Below, piece by piece: positions 16,417 to 28,011 of a stretch of 64,000 nt of DNA. Origin of the DNA: Nocardia ninae NBRC 108245 (GTDB taxonomy: Bacteria; Actinomycetota; Actinomycetes; Mycobacteriales; Mycobacteriaceae); NCBI RefSeq assembly GCF_007990755.1, contig NZ_BJXA01000020.1:62001-126000 (forward strand), written 5' to 3'. A program made the position numbers and the translations under genes. Each line of letters opens with the position of its first letter. Within the stretch, counting starts at the first letter, position 1. The notes under the pieces are model-generated. The model was given only the letters and a program-made list of their open reading frames with translations. It was not told the DNA's origin and made no database searches.

Positions 16417-17342
16417 CCGCGTAGATCCCGTCCGGTGAGTTCCAGGAAGACGTCTTCGAGTCTGCGCTGATCGATCCGAATATCGGTGGCCAGCACGTTC
16501 ACTCGCGCACACCACGCGGTCACCGTGGCCAGTACCTGCGGATTGATCTCGCCCTCCACCAGATACGTGCCCGGCGTGGTCTCCCGTGGCGAGAAACCTT
16601 CCGGTAGCGCCGATTTCAGCAGTTCCAGATCGAGTTTCGGTGGGGCACAGAAGCGTAGCTGCCCGGCGGCGCCGTGCGCGGTCACCTCGGCGGGCGTGCC
16701 GGAGGCGACGATCCGGCCGTGATCGATGATCACCAGCTGGTCGGCGAGCTGTTCGGCCTCGTCCATCAGGTGCGTGGTGAGCAGCACGGTCACGCCGTCG
16801 CGGCGCAACGCGTCGATCAGCTCCCACACGATGAGCCGCGCCTGCGCGTCCAGCCCGGCGGTGGGTTCGTCCAGGAACACGATCTCCGGCTTGCCGACCA
16901 GCGCACACGCTAACGCGAGCCGCTGCTGCTGGCCACCGGAGAGCCTGCGATACGGCGTACTCCGGTTGTCCTGCAGCCCGAGCGTGCGCAGCAACCAGTC
17001 CGGATCCAGCGGATCGGCGGAGTAGGCGGCGACCAGATCGAGCATCTCGCCCGCCTTCGCGCCCGGATACGCGCCGCCGCCCTGCAACATGACTCCGATG
17101 CGCGGCCGCAGCCGATCGGAATCGGCGATCGGATCCAGACCGAGCACCCGCACCGACCCGGCGTCGGGAGTCACGAACCCTTCGCACATTTCGACCGTGG
17201 TGGTTTTGCCCGCCCCGTTCGGACCGAGCAGCGCGAGCACCTGCGCTCGTTCGACATCGAAGCTCAAACCGTCGACCGCCGTGGTCTCGTCGTATCGCTT
17301 GACGACACCCTCGACGCGAACGGCAAGTCCGGAGGAGGTCAC
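16413..17342 (-). CDS. ABC transporter ATP-binding protein, DrrA type
   Basis: A 309-residue ATPase starting at GTG 17342 behind AGGTGAAG. The Walker A is GPNGAGKTTT (about residue 40), the signature is LSGGQQQR, and the Walker B is IVFLDEPTAGLD, followed by the switch TTHLMDEAEQ. The C-terminal 90 residues match the DrrA-type extension. It energises the permease encoded immediately downstream. The ctaA-exporter-mptB-sufR order is conserved in mycobacteria, though the transported compound is not known. Confidence 0.93.
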   Translation of the reverse strand: MTSSGLAVRVEGVVKRYDETTAVDGLSFDVERAQVLALLGPNGAGKTTTVEMCEGFVTPDAGSVRVLGLDPIADSDRLRPRIGVMLQGGGAYPGAKAGEMLDLVAAYSADPLDPDWLLRTLGLQDNRSTPYRRLSGGQQQRLALACALVGKPEIVFLDEPTAGLDAQARLIVWELIDALRRDGVTVLLTTHLMDEAEQLADQLVIIDHGRIVASGTPAEVTAHGAAGQLRFCAPPKLDLELLKSALPEGFSPRETTPGTYLVEGEINPQVLATVTAWCARVNVLATDIRIDQRRLEDVFLELTGRDLRG

Positions 17343-17415
17343 GACTTCACCTCGCTGGCGCTCGGCTCCGCCGTGCCCTCCGGGGCTGCGCCGATGGTTC
17401 GCTCGCTTCGCTCGC

Positions 17416-19098
17416 TCACGATGTCACACCGTAAGAGGTAACCACCTGTGACGGAGCCGACACCCCCTCCTGGCCACGCCACGGCAGTTTGTTACGGGTG
17501 ATCACGATGAACAGCACGGCGACGATCACGGTGGCGATGGCGGCGCCGACGATCTGGAAGACCTCCAGGTCGGCGCCGCGCGGCATCAGGATGACGCTGA
17601 CGATCGCCGAGAACGTCACGGCGGGAACGCGGAAGATGGGCCGGGTGGCCCAGGCGGCCAGCGGCACGATCGCCCACAGCAGGTACCAGGGTTGGACCAC
17701 CGGGAACAGCAGCACGATGGCGCCCAGTGCGACACCGAGCGCGCCGACCGCGTGCAGCCGTCCGATGCCGGTCGCGACGAGCATGCGCAGGGCGAGGAAC
17801 CCGGCGACCACCGCGGCGATCGGCCGGGTGATGCTGAGCAGCGCGGTGGTGTGGTCGCCGAGTCCGAGCAGCACACCGCCGAATCCGGTGATGATGCCGA
17901 GCACGGTCGGCACCGACATCCAGCTGCGCACGGCGTTGGCGACATTCAACGTATGAATCCACCCGAAGCCCAGCCCGCTCACCGAACCGATGAAAAGCGT
18001 TGTGCTGAGCGCGATCGCGCCGAGTAGTGCGGCGGACACGGCGACCGTGCGCAGACTGAACCCCCACCGGCGGGCCAACGCCATTCCGACGAAACCGAGC
18101 GCGATGATCGAGGTGAGTTTGACCGCCGACGACAGCGATATGAGGATGGCCCCGCCGATCAACCAGGCGTAGGCCCGTCCGTCGAACGGATGGATGTCCT
18201 CGATCGCGCGCAGGCACAGCTCCATGCCCGCCAGCATCAGGCCGAGCATCAGCGCGTCGTTGTGCACGCCACCGACCAGATGGAACAGCACCAGCGGGTT
18301 GGCCGCGCCGAGCCACAGCGCGCTGACCGGTGCGACCCCGCAGCGCTGGGACAACCGCGGCAGCGCCCACACGATCAGCGCGACGCCCGCGATCGCCAGC
18401 GCGCGATGCACCCAGACACCCAAAATGATGTTGTCGCCGGTGAGTTCGGCGATACCGCGACCTATCCATAGGAACAGCGGACCGTAGGGGGCCGGTGTTT
18501 TCTGCCAGATGGTCGGCACGTTGTTGGTCAGCACGTTGTCGATGCCGAGCCCGTCGACCGGCCCCTCCTGATAGGGGTCGATGCCGCGGGCCGCGATCTC
18601 GCTCTGCGCCAGATAGGAATACACGTCGTTGCTGAACAGCGGCGGCGCGACGCTGAGCGGAATGATCCAGACCAGCAGGGTGCGGTCGAGCTGGGAGCGG
18701 CTGAGCCGGTGGCGTGGCGCGCCGCCGAAGCCGCCGACCGCGAACCGGCCGAGCAGCAGCCAGGCGAGCACCACCACGACCGTGCCGGTCATGCACATGG
18801 CGAGCGAGCCGGTGTGCGCGCGGGCGAAGATGCCGAGCACCCGGACGCCCGAGGTCGGGTTCTGGTGCACCGGTTGCGCGCCGATGCCGAGCGCGCTGAT
18901 CGCCATCAGCACCGTCCCGGTCGCGCCCATCAGCCGGATCCGGTCGAGCTGGACCAGCTCTTTGCGATCGAGCCCGGGCACCTCGGATTCGTCCTGGTGC
19001 AGGACCGCGATCGTGTGATCGGCGGCCGGTGCGTCCAACCCGAGTGCTCGGCGCCCGAATGCCAGTGTTCTGCGCCGCGCGCCCTCCAGTACCGCCAC
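17416..19098 (-). CDS. mptB: Alpha-(1->6)-mannopyranosyltransferase MptB
   Basis: A GT-C fold membrane glycosyltransferase of about 560 residues, starting at GTG 19098 (VAVLEGARRR). The open frame extends much further upstream but only as a shadow of the TetR gene. It has about a dozen hydrophobic segments. The luminal acidic motif FSNDVYSYLAQ lies in the first loop, where GT-C enzymes carry their catalytic Asp. Position next to sufR and homology to Rv1459c identify it as MptB. That enzyme uses polyprenyl-phosphomannose to start the mannan core of lipomannan and lipoarabinomannan in the cell envelope. Confidence 0.88.
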   Translation of the reverse strand: MAVLEGARRRTLAFGRRALGLDAPAADHTIAVLHQDESEVPGLDRKELVQLDRIRLMGATGTVLMAISALGIGAQPVHQNPTSGVRVLGIFARAHTGSLAMCMTGTVVVVLAWLLLGRFAVGGFGGAPRHRLSRSQLDRTLLVWIIPLSVAPPLFSNDVYSYLAQSEIAARGIDPYQEGPVDGLGIDNVLTNNVPTIWQKTPAPYGPLFLWIGRGIAELTGDNIILGVWVHRALAIAGVALIVWALPRLSQRCGVAPVSALWLGAANPLVLFHLVGGVHNDALMLGLMLAGMELCLRAIEDIHPFDGRAYAWLIGGAILISLSSAVKLTSIIALGFVGMALARRWGFSLRTVAVSAALLGAIALSTTLFIGSVSGLGFGWIHTLNVANAVRSWMSVPTVLGIITGFGGVLLGLGDHTTALLSITRPIAAVVAGFLALRMLVATGIGRLHAVGALGVALGAIVLLFPVVQPWYLLWAIVPLAAWATRPIFRVPAVTFSAIVSVILMPRGADLEVFQIVGAAIATVIVAVLFIVITRNKLPWRGQEGVSAPSQVVTSYGVTS

Positions 19099-19203
19099 GA
19101 GACGAAGCGTAGTGGGCGCGCCCCGGCACAGTCCTGTCACAGCCCGGGACGGGCCTGCTCGTTCCGATCGGAAGCGTCGCCGACCGAGGGCACAATCGGA
19201 CAT

Positions 19204-19956
19204 ATGGTTTCGGAGTCCAGGCGGCGGATCGAGCTGGCCGCGTGCGGGCTGCTCGCACAGCACGGGTATCACGGGTTCGGTCTCAAGGCGTTGAGCGAGG
19301 CGGCGGGATTGCCGTATGGCTCTATCTACCACCACTTTCCGGGTGGCAAGGAGGAGATCGCGGTAGCCGCCATCACCGGAACGGGCACGGCGGCCGGGCG
19401 GATGATCCGGCAGGCGCCGACCGATGTCTTCGCCACCACGACAACCCTGTTCGACTTCATGGTCGGCAAACTGGCCGGCTCGGACTGGGACGACGGCTGC
19501 CCGATCGGCACCCCCGCGCTGGACGGTGCCAGCGACGTCGAGGCGATCCGCGCCGCCTGCGCCGCGGCCTTCGACGCGATGGAGCAGGCGTTCGCAGGCA
19601 TGCTCGCCGAATTGGGGCTGTCCGCTCAGGACGCGGGGGAGTTGGCCACGACGGTGGTCGCCGCGTACGAGGGCGCGACCATGCTGGCCAGGGTGCGGCG
19701 CTCGGACGCACCGCTGCGCACGGTCGCGGTGGCGATGGAACGGCTGATCCGGGTGACGTTCACCGAAGCGGGGCTGCCGAAGATGACCACGGGTTCGACG
19801 GGCACGGGCTCGTCGGATATCGACGCGTGCATGCCTGCGGTGGAGTCCGCGCAACCCGACGTCGACGCGAGTGTGGTGGCCGCGGCCGCGGCGTCGACCG
19901 AAAATATTCCGGAAGTTGTTGCCGAGCAACAAAATCCCGCATCGGGCATTGACTAG
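19204..19956 (+). CDS. TetR family regulator, LmrA/YxaF type
   Basis: A 250-residue TetR protein starting at the ATG at 19204. The helix-turn-helix is LSEAAGLPYGSIYHHFPGGK. The ligand domain has the LmrA/YxaF hallmark GCPIGTPALDG. The last 55 residues form an unusual low-complexity tail rich in Ser, Thr and Ala that goes beyond the normal family length. It is divergent from mptB. A palindrome (AGAACGTTCT) lies three bases after its stop, in front of a truncated dehydrogenase that was probably its regulatory target. Confidence 0.88.
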   Translation: MVSESRRRIELAACGLLAQHGYHGFGLKALSEAAGLPYGSIYHHFPGGKEEIAVAAITGTGTAAGRMIRQAPTDVFATTTTLFDFMVGKLAGSDWDDGCPIGTPALDGASDVEAIRAACAAAFDAMEQAFAGMLAELGLSAQDAGELATTVVAAYEGATMLARVRRSDAPLRTVAVAMERLIRVTFTEAGLPKMTTGSTGTGSSDIDACMPAVESAQPDVDASVVAAAAASTENIPEVVAEQQNPASGID

Positions 19957-19958
19957 AA

Positions 19959-19968
19959 AGAACGTTCT
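19959..19968. promoter_or_regulatory. Perfect palindrome AGAACGTTCT, candidate TetR operator
   Basis: A 10-bp perfect palindrome lies between the TetR stop (19954-19956) and the dehydrogenase remnant. Its centre resembles TetR-family half-sites. Its position directly before the remnant fits an operator controlling the dehydrogenase before the 5' end was lost. Confidence 0.45.
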
Positions 19969-19975
19969 ATCAACA

Positions 19976-20674
19976 CTGGAGAGATGCAGCGGTCTCGGCC
20001 CGCTCGGCGGCCTGGACTGGGGCGGGCTCTGGGCCGATCTCACGCTGATCCCGCACGCGGACGCCATGCTCGTGCCGCTGCCGCCGGGCGTCGATCCGGT
20101 CGCCGTCGCCAGTGCCAGCGACAACATCCCCGACGGTTATCGGGCCGTCGGCCCGCAGCTCGCCGATCATCCCGGGGCTGAGGTGCTGGTCATCGGTGGT
20201 CCCGCGGCACCGTCCATCGGCCTGTATGCAGCGGGACTGGCTGTCGCACTGAACGCGTCCCGGGTCGTTTACCTCGACGACTCCGTCGAGCGATTGGAGA
20301 TCGCGAAGTCGTTGGGGGCCGAGGCGATCGAAGGTCCGCGCGATGCCCGCGTCGGCCGGTTCCCGATCACGGTCGAATCCGCAGGAGGTGCCAAAGCGCT
20401 GCGGGCCGCGATCGACGCCACCACCTATGACGGTTGGTGCACCAGCGTTAGCGTCCAGCTCACCGATGTGCCGCTGCCGATCTTTCAGATGTATTCGCGC
20501 TGCTGCACGTTCCACACCGGTCGCGCGCACGCCCGTCCCGTCATCCCCGAGGTGCTGGAGCTGGTGGCCGCGGGGCGGTTCGATCCGTCGCTGGTTACCA
20601 CCCGGACAGCAAACTGGGACGAGGCGGTGGCGGCTCTGGTGGAGACGCCGATGAAGCTCGTCGCCGTCCGCTGA
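19976..20674 (+). pseudogene. Zinc-type alcohol dehydrogenase (MDR), N-terminally truncated remnant
   Basis: About 232 residues match the C-terminal two thirds of medium-chain alcohol dehydrogenases. They include a linker (WADLTLIPHADAMLVPLPPG), the entry to the cofactor domain (ASASDNIPDGYRAVG) and a Rossmann fold (AEVLVIGGPAAPSIGLYAAG; VVYLDDSVERLEIAKSLGAE). The N-terminal GroES-like domain with the zinc ligands is absent. Homology begins almost immediately after the TetR gene, and no in-frame start with a ribosome binding site is seen. A deletion fusing the regulator region to mid-gene is the simplest reading. The dinucleotide-binding glycine motif is also atypical. Confidence 0.65.
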
Positions 20675-21030
20675 GGGGTTCGGCGGGATAGTCGGATCGA
20701 CATATGTGACGTAACGCACTGGACCGAATGCGTGCCGAGAAGATCGCCGGAGCGTCCGTCGCGTGGGTGATCGGTCCGTGACAGGCGAACTGCTCGCATG
20801 CCGCGGCGGCTGCGGGGTGCGCGATGATTCCGCAGGTCAGAGCCCATATTCGCGACCGTGTGAAGGCTGGGCTTAAATATGGGCCTGCGGTTCGGTCGAT
20901 TCGCAACCTCCCGCCCACCGCCCACCGCGCTCGTGAGCGCCCGTCATCGGCGGTCTACGCAGGTCACGAGGCCCGAGAACTCAGGGCACCCTTATTAGAT
21001 TTCGGGAACGAATTCCGCCACACTGATGTT
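20675..21030. other. 356-bp gap upstream of sufR
   Basis: No convincing gene is present; open frames here have no family features or ribosome binding sites. It holds the suf promoter region. An A/T-rich patch (CTTATTAGATTT, 20991-21002) lies about 30 bp before the sufR start and is a plausible -10 area. Confidence 0.6.
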
Positions 21031-21034
21031 GTGA
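21020..21034 (+). promoter_or_regulatory. SufR operator overlapping the sufR start codon
   Basis: ACACT-GATGT-TGTGA at 21020-21034 fits the ACACT-N5-TGTGA site described for the mycobacterial iron-sulfur repressor SufR. It covers the GTG start codon at 21031. SufR with an intact cluster is expected to bind here and shut off the operon. Confidence 0.75.
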
Positions 21035-21834
21035 AAACCGTGGGTTTGCGGAGCGAAGACGAAAGGGCTGGTCGAAAGGCCGGCACCGGGTCGGCTGCTG
21101 CGTCCACGACCGTCGCGGAGGGGCACACCCGCGCGGCCATCGTTCAGCTGCTGCTGGCGGAGGGCCCGATCACCGCGACGGCCATCGGCACGACGCTGGG
21201 GCTCGCCCCGGCCGGTGTGCGGCGTCACCTCGACGCCCTGATCGACTCCGGTCAGGCTCGGGCCAGCCGGTCCGCGCCGTGGCAGCAGAAGGGTCGCGGC
21301 CGTCCCGCCAAGCAGTACCAGCTCACCGCCGCGGGCCGTGGCCAACTGGGTCACGCCTACGACGACCTGGCAGGCGCGGCGATCCGCCAGCTCGGCGAGA
21401 TCGGCGGCGAACAGGCCATCACCGAGTTCGCCAGGAAACGGGCCAGGACTATCGTGGCCGGGATCGCACCGGTCGAGGAGCACACGCCGCAGCGCACCGA
21501 GGCCAAGGCCGAGGAGATCGCGGACGCGTTCACCGACGCCGGTTTCGCCGCCTCCACCCGCAAGGTGGGCACGGGCGTGCAGATCTGCCAGCATCACTGC
21601 CCGGTCGCGCACGTGGCGGAGGAATTCCCACAGTTGTGCGAGGCGGAACTCGAGGCGTTCCGGGACCTGCTCGGCACCCACGTGCAGCGCCTGGCCACCA
21701 TCGCCAACGGCGACTGCGCGTGCACCACGCACGTGCCGCTGCTCGTCCTACCGATCACCAAGAAAACTTCACCAGAAACCGCTGCACAGCCCGCAGCACT
21801 TCGAACGAACGACTCCGGAAGGAGTGCCGAATGA
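21031..21834 (+). CDS. sufR: Iron-sulfur cluster biosynthesis repressor SufR
   Basis: A 267-residue regulator starting at GTG 21031. An ArsR/MarR-type winged helix-turn-helix is at about residues 33-100 ([20 protein letters not shown]). The C-terminal cysteines C186, C190, C203, C229 and C231 (ICQHHCP, QLCE, GDCACT) are candidate [4Fe-4S] ligands. In mycobacteria SufR represses the suf operon when it holds its cluster and releases it on oxidative or nitrosative stress or iron limitation. No ribosome binding site precedes the start, and the operator overlaps it, so translation of a short-leader or leaderless mRNA is possible. The stop overlaps sufB by four bases. Confidence 0.93.
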   Translation: MKTVGLRSEDERAGRKAGTGSAAASTTVAEGHTRAAIVQLLLAEGPITATAIGTTLGLAPAGVRRHLDALIDSGQARASRSAPWQQKGRGRPAKQYQLTAAGRGQLGHAYDDLAGAAIRQLGEIGGEQAITEFARKRARTIVAGIAPVEEHTPQRTEAKAEEIADAFTDAGFAASTRKVGTGVQICQHHCPVAHVAEEFPQLCEAELEAFRDLLGTHVQRLATIANGDCACTTHVPLLVLPITKKTSPETAAQPAALRTNDSGRSAE

Positions 21835-23267
21835 CGACAACCACCGACCAGGTGCAGCCGCTCACTCAGGAAGAGACCATCGCGTCACTGGGTAAATACG
21901 GCTACGGCTGGGCCGATTCGGATGTGGCCGGAGCCAGCGCGCAACGAGGCCTGTCCGAGGCGGTTGTCCGCGACATCTCGGCCAAGAAGAGCGAGCCGGA
22001 CTGGATGCTCGACATCCGCCTCAAGGCCCTGCGCATCTTCGATCGCAAGCCCATGCCGAACTGGGGCTCCAACCTCGACGGCATCGACTTCGACAACATC
22101 AAGTACTTCGTGCGCTCCAGCGAGAAGCAGGCAGCCACCTGGGACGACCTGCCCGAGGACATCAAGAACACCTACGACAAGCTCGGCATCCCGGAGGCGG
22201 AGAAGCAGCGCCTGGTCTCCGGTGTCGCCGCGCAGTACGAGTCCGAGGTCGTCTACCACTCCATCCGTGAGGATCTGGAGAAGCAGGGCGTCATCTTCCT
22301 CGACACCGACACGGCGTTGAAGGAGCACCCGGAGATCTTCCAGCAGTACTTCGGCTCGGTGATCCCCGCGGGCGACAACAAGTTCTCCGCGCTGAACACC
22401 GCCGTGTGGTCGGGTGGCTCGTTCATCTACGTGCCGCCGGGCGTGCACGTCGACATCCCGCTGCAGGCCTACTTCCGGATCAACACCGAGAACATGGGCC
22501 AGTTCGAGCGGACCCTGATCATCGTCGACGAGAACGCCTACGTGCACTACGTCGAGGGCTGCACCGCGCCGATCTACAAGTCCGACTCGCTGCACTCCGC
22601 GGTGGTCGAGATCATCGTCAAGAAGGGCGGCCGCTGCCGCTACACCACCATCCAGAACTGGTCGAACAACGTCTACAACCTGGTCACCAAGCGGGCCAAG
22701 GCGGAGGCGGGCGCGACCATGGAGTGGGTCGACGGCAACATCGGCTCCAAGGTCACCATGAAGTACCCGGCGGTCTGGATGACCGGCGAGTACGCCCGCG
22801 GCGAGGTGCTCTCGGTGGCGTTCGCCGGCGAGGGCCAGCACCAGGACACCGGCGCGAAGATGCTGCATCTGGCGCCGCACACCTCCTCGAACATCATCAG
22901 CAAGTCGGTGGCGCGCGGCGGTGGCCGGGCCTCCTACCGCGGCCTGGTTCAGGTGAACAAGGGCGCGTACGGCTCCAAGTCGACCGTGAAATGCGATGCG
23001 CTGCTTGTCGATACGATCAGCCGCTCGGACACCTACCCCTACGTCGACATCCGCGAGGACGACGTGACGATGGGGCACGAGGCGACCGTCTCGAAGGTCT
23101 CCGAGGACCAGCTGTTCTACCTGATGAGCCGCGGCATGACCGAGGACGAGGCGATGGCCATGGTGGTGCGCGGCTTCGTCGAGCCCATCGCCAAGGAACT
23201 GCCGATGGAATACGCGTTGGAACTGAACCGGCTCATCGAGCTGCAGATGGAAGGAGCCGTCGGCTGA
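21831..23267 (+). CDS. sufB: Fe-S cluster scaffold protein SufB
   Basis: A 478-residue SufB starting at the ATG at 21831 after GGAAGGAG, overlapping the sufR stop. Conserved stretches include [46 protein letters not shown] and the C-terminal [17 protein letters not shown]. SufB forms the SufBC2D scaffold on which clusters are assembled. The gene is uninterrupted, so the intein found in M. tuberculosis SufB is absent. The stop shares one base with sufD (TGATG). Confidence 0.97.
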   Translation: MTTTTDQVQPLTQEETIASLGKYGYGWADSDVAGASAQRGLSEAVVRDISAKKSEPDWMLDIRLKALRIFDRKPMPNWGSNLDGIDFDNIKYFVRSSEKQAATWDDLPEDIKNTYDKLGIPEAEKQRLVSGVAAQYESEVVYHSIREDLEKQGVIFLDTDTALKEHPEIFQQYFGSVIPAGDNKFSALNTAVWSGGSFIYVPPGVHVDIPLQAYFRINTENMGQFERTLIIVDENAYVHYVEGCTAPIYKSDSLHSAVVEIIVKKGGRCRYTTIQNWSNNVYNLVTKRAKAEAGATMEWVDGNIGSKVTMKYPAVWMTGEYARGEVLSVAFAGEGQHQDTGAKMLHLAPHTSSNIISKSVARGGGRASYRGLVQVNKGAYGSKSTVKCDALLVDTISRSDTYPYVDIREDDVTMGHEATVSKVSEDQLFYLMSRGMTEDEAMAMVVRGFVEPIAKELPMEYALELNRLIELQMEGAVG

Positions 23268-24475
23268 TGGCGACAGGTGTCATTGGCGCGGTCGAGGGCG
23301 AGAACCCCTCGAAGCCGATTCAGAACCCCGGCGCGGGCGCCGCGATCAACAAGGGCGAGGTGTTCACCTCGTTCGATGTGAACGCCTTCGAGATCCCGTC
23401 CGGCCGGGACGAGGAGTGGCGGTTCACGCCGCTGCGCCGTCTGCGCGGCCTGCACGACGGTTCCGCCGTGCGCGACGGGCAGGCCACGGTAGAGGTCAGC
23501 TCGGTCGAGGGCATCCAGGTGGAGACCGTCGGCCGCGACGACGCGCGCCTCGGTGCCGCGGGCACGCCCGCGGATCGTGTTGCGGCGCAGGCGTACTCGG
23601 GCTTCGAGTCGGCCACCGTGGTGTCGGTGGGCGCGGAGACCGAGGTCGCCGAACCGGTCGTGGTCACGGTCACCGGCCCCGGCGAAGGCAAGACCGCCTA
23701 CGGCCACCTGCAGATCCGGCTCGGCAACTTCGCCACCGCCACCGTGGTCATCGACCAGCGCGGCAGCGGAACCTACGCCGAGAACGTGGAATTCGTGCTC
23801 GGTGACAGCGCGAAGCTCACCGTCGTCGCGGTGCAGGACTGGGCCGACGACGCGGTGAACGCCACCGCGCACCACGCGCTGCTCGGCCGCGACGCCACAC
23901 TGCGGCACATCGCCGTCACCCTCGGCGGCGACCTGGTTCGCCTCACCGGAACCGTCCGCTACGCGGGCCCCGGCGGCGACGCCGAACTGCTCGGACTCTA
24001 TTTCGCCGATGCCGGGCAGCACTTCGAGCAGCGGTTGCTGGTCGACCACTCGCAGCCGAACTGCAAGTCGAACGTGCTGTACAAGGGTGCGCTGCAAGGT
24101 GATCCGGACTCCCCGAAGGGTGACGCGCGGACCGTGTGGGTCGGCGATGTGCTGATCCGCGCCGCCGCCGAAGGCACCGACACCTTCGAGGTGAACCGCA
24201 ACCTGGTGCTCACCGACGGCGCCCGCGCCGACTCGGTGCCGAACCTGGAGATCGAGACCGGCGAGATCGCCGGCGCCGGACATGCCTCGGCGACCGGACG
24301 TTTCGACGACGAGCAGCTGTTCTACCTGCGTGCCCGTGGCATCCCGGAGGACGTGGCGCGACGCCTGGTGGTGCGCGGCTTCTTCCAGGAGATCATCCAG
24401 AAGATCGCGGTCCCGGAGATCCGGGAGCGGCTGGAGTCGGCCATCGAGGCCGAGCTCGCCGCTGTCGGCGTCTGA
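23267..24475 (+). CDS. sufD: Fe-S cluster assembly protein SufD
   Basis: A 402-residue SufD starting at the ATG at 23267. The beta-helix core carries [20 protein letters not shown] and [20 protein letters not shown]. The C-terminus shows [16 protein letters not shown], shared with SufB. It pairs with SufB and two SufC in the scaffold complex. A short hypervariable N-terminal region is normal for the family. sufC follows after 35 bases. Confidence 0.96.
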   Translation: MATGVIGAVEGENPSKPIQNPGAGAAINKGEVFTSFDVNAFEIPSGRDEEWRFTPLRRLRGLHDGSAVRDGQATVEVSSVEGIQVETVGRDDARLGAAGTPADRVAAQAYSGFESATVVSVGAETEVAEPVVVTVTGPGEGKTAYGHLQIRLGNFATATVVIDQRGSGTYAENVEFVLGDSAKLTVVAVQDWADDAVNATAHHALLGRDATLRHIAVTLGGDLVRLTGTVRYAGPGGDAELLGLYFADAGQHFEQRLLVDHSQPNCKSNVLYKGALQGDPDSPKGDARTVWVGDVLIRAAAEGTDTFEVNRNLVLTDGARADSVPNLEIETGEIAGAGHASATGRFDDEQLFYLRARGIPEDVARRLVVRGFFQEIIQKIAVPEIRERLESAIEAELAAVGV

Positions 24476-24510
24476 ACCACTCACTTACCCTGCAAAGGAA
24501 CTCGAATTCG

Positions 24511-26543
<2,033 letters not shown>

Positions 26544-26546
26544 GAC

Positions 26547-27041
26547 ATGCGCATGGAGCAGATGTACCAGGAAGTGATCCTGGACCACTACAAGCACCCG
26601 CACCACCGCGGGCTGCGGGAACCGTTCGGTGCCGAAGTGCACCACGTGAACCCGACCTGCGGCGACGAGGTCACCCTGCGCGTCCAGCTCGACGACAAGG
26701 GCGACATCGCCGACGTCTCCTACGACGGCCAGGGCTGCTCGATCAGTCAAGCCGCCACCTCGGTCCTCACCGACCAGGTGATCGGCCTGCCCGTGCAGCA
26801 GGCGCTGAAGGTGGTCGACTCCTACAACGAGATGATCTCCAGCCGCGGCACCATCGAGGGTGACGAGGACATGATCGGCGACGGCATCGCCTTCGTCGGC
26901 GTCTCCAAATACCCCGCGCGGGTCAAATGCGCATTGCTCGGGTGGATGGCGTTCAAAGACGCGGTGGTCCGGATAACCTCGGCAGAAGAGGCAAAGCGTT
27001 CTATAGGCAGTGAAGTATCCAAGAATGGGGACCAGCGATGA
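26547..27041 (+). CDS. sufU: SufU, zinc-dependent sulfur transfer protein
   Basis: A 164-residue NifU-like protein. The conserved ligands C38 and D40 (PTCGD), C64 (GQGCSIS) and C128 (RVKCALLGW) are all present and match zinc-binding SufU. It accepts the persulfide from SufS and passes it to SufB. The stop overlaps the ATG of sufT by four bases. Confidence 0.96.
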   Translation: MRMEQMYQEVILDHYKHPHHRGLREPFGAEVHHVNPTCGDEVTLRVQLDDKGDIADVSYDGQGCSISQAATSVLTDQVIGLPVQQALKVVDSYNEMISSRGTIEGDEDMIGDGIAFVGVSKYPARVKCALLGWMAFKDAVVRITSAEEAKRSIGSEVSKNGDQR

Positions 27042-27406
27042 CAGACACACCGGCAACCGAGACAGCCGAACAGGTCGAGCTGTCCGCCGAAGACATCAAG
27101 CGCCTGGAGGACCTCGAGGAGGCGATGCGTGACGTCGTCGACCCCGAACTCGGCATCAACGTGGTCGACCTGGGCTTGGTCTACGGTCTGTCCGTGCAGG
27201 ACGAGGTCGCCATCCTCGACATGACCCTCACCTCCGCCGCCTGCCCCCTCACCGACGTCATCGAAGACCAATCCCGCAACGCGCTGGTCCGCAGCGGGCT
27301 CGTCGATGATCTCAAGATCAATTGGGTGTGGATGCCGCCGTGGGGGCCGGACAAGATCACCGAAGATGGGCGCGAACAGCTTCGTGCGCTCGGTTTCACT
27401 GTCTGA
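27038..27406 (+). CDS. sufT: SufT, MIP18/DUF59 family Fe-S assembly factor
   Basis: A 122-residue protein of the MIP18/DUF59 family. The signature VVDPELGINVVDLGLVYG is followed by MTLTSAACPLTDVI with its conserved Cys. SufT-type proteins help mature Fe-S proteins and close the suf operon in actinobacteria. It is the last gene, and a strong inverted repeat follows the stop. Confidence 0.94.
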   Translation: MTDTPATETAEQVELSAEDIKRLEDLEEAMRDVVDPELGINVVDLGLVYGLSVQDEVAILDMTLTSAACPLTDVIEDQSRNALVRSGLVDDLKINWVWMPPWGPDKITEDGREQLRALGFTV

Positions 27407-27421
27407 CCGCACCGCAGTACG

Positions 27422-27477
27422 AACGGCCGCCGATCGAGGCGCCCTTGGCAACAGGGGCCGCCATCGAGGCGGCCGTT
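27422..27477 (+). terminator. Hairpin after the suf operon
   Basis: AACGGCCGCC (27422-27431) pairs perfectly with GGCGGCCGTT (27468-27477). The inner part repeats CGAGGCG and can nest further pairing. It begins 16 bases after the sufT stop. No U-tract follows, so it is a hairpin-only type and also faces the converging 75-residue gene. Confidence 0.6.
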
Positions 27478-27538
27478 GTCGTGTTGCATCGCGAGCCGGG
27501 GCAGTGGAGCTCCCTGGTGCCGCCGAACCAGGGCTGCG

Positions 27539-27766
27539 TCACGACTGCACGATCATGTGGTCGGGTACCAGACCGTTCACCCATGCTGAGGCGATCTTGC
27601 GCGCCACAGCTCGATAAAGCATGTCCTCGGAACCACTTTCAAGGCCGATCGTCTCGGCCGCCTTGTCCAGCAGCAAAGTCCGCTGCACTCCCTCGACATC
27701 GGTGTATCCATACCGGATATGCCCGCTGTCTTCGTCCAGCTTCTGAATCTCCGCGTAGAGCGCCAT
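27539..27766 (-). CDS. Small hypothetical protein at the end of the toxin-immunity cassette
   Basis: A 75-residue acidic protein starting at the ATG at 27766, preceded by GAAGGGATG. It contains IRYGYTDVEGVQRTLLLDKA and a helical C-terminus. No family is recognised with confidence. It is the last gene in the row of small genes downstream of the polymorphic toxin, so an immunity or accessory role is inferred from position only. A second frame overlaps its 5' end but lacks independent support. Confidence 0.6.
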   Translation of the reverse strand: MALYAEIQKLDEDSGHIRYGYTDVEGVQRTLLLDKAAETIGLESGSEDMLYRAVARKIASAWVNGLVPDHMIVQS

Positions 27767-28011
27767 CGTTCATCCCTTCGCATGCGCGGGTTGTAGTCGG
27801 TCGCGGGTGGTGGGGCGAGACCGATGTAATCCGTTCGAAGCGAATCAAGGATCCACTTGCGAAACCTGCTGTAGTCGATACTTGTGGACATAAAGGTCGT
27901 TTGGTCGCCGGGCTCAACACGACCGGCTTCGTCCAACGCAATCCTTGCCGGCAAGCGGTGTACCGTTCTCGGCGACGGAAGCGTCCACCGGCGAACGCAC
28001 AGTAAGGCCTG

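Noticed and set aside
15565-16470. A 301-codon plus-strand frame opposite the ABC permease
   Set aside because: It is antisense to the permease and full of Arg/Gln/His-rich filler.
19099-20127. A 343-residue N-terminal extension of mptB
   Set aside because: It would run antisense through the TetR gene, and the relatives start near GTG 19098. The extension is low-complexity.
27577-27954. A 125-codon minus-strand frame overlapping the 75-residue gene
   Set aside because: Its second half is a shadow of the better supported gene at 27539-27766. Only a short N-terminal part looks protein-like, and there is no clear start signal.
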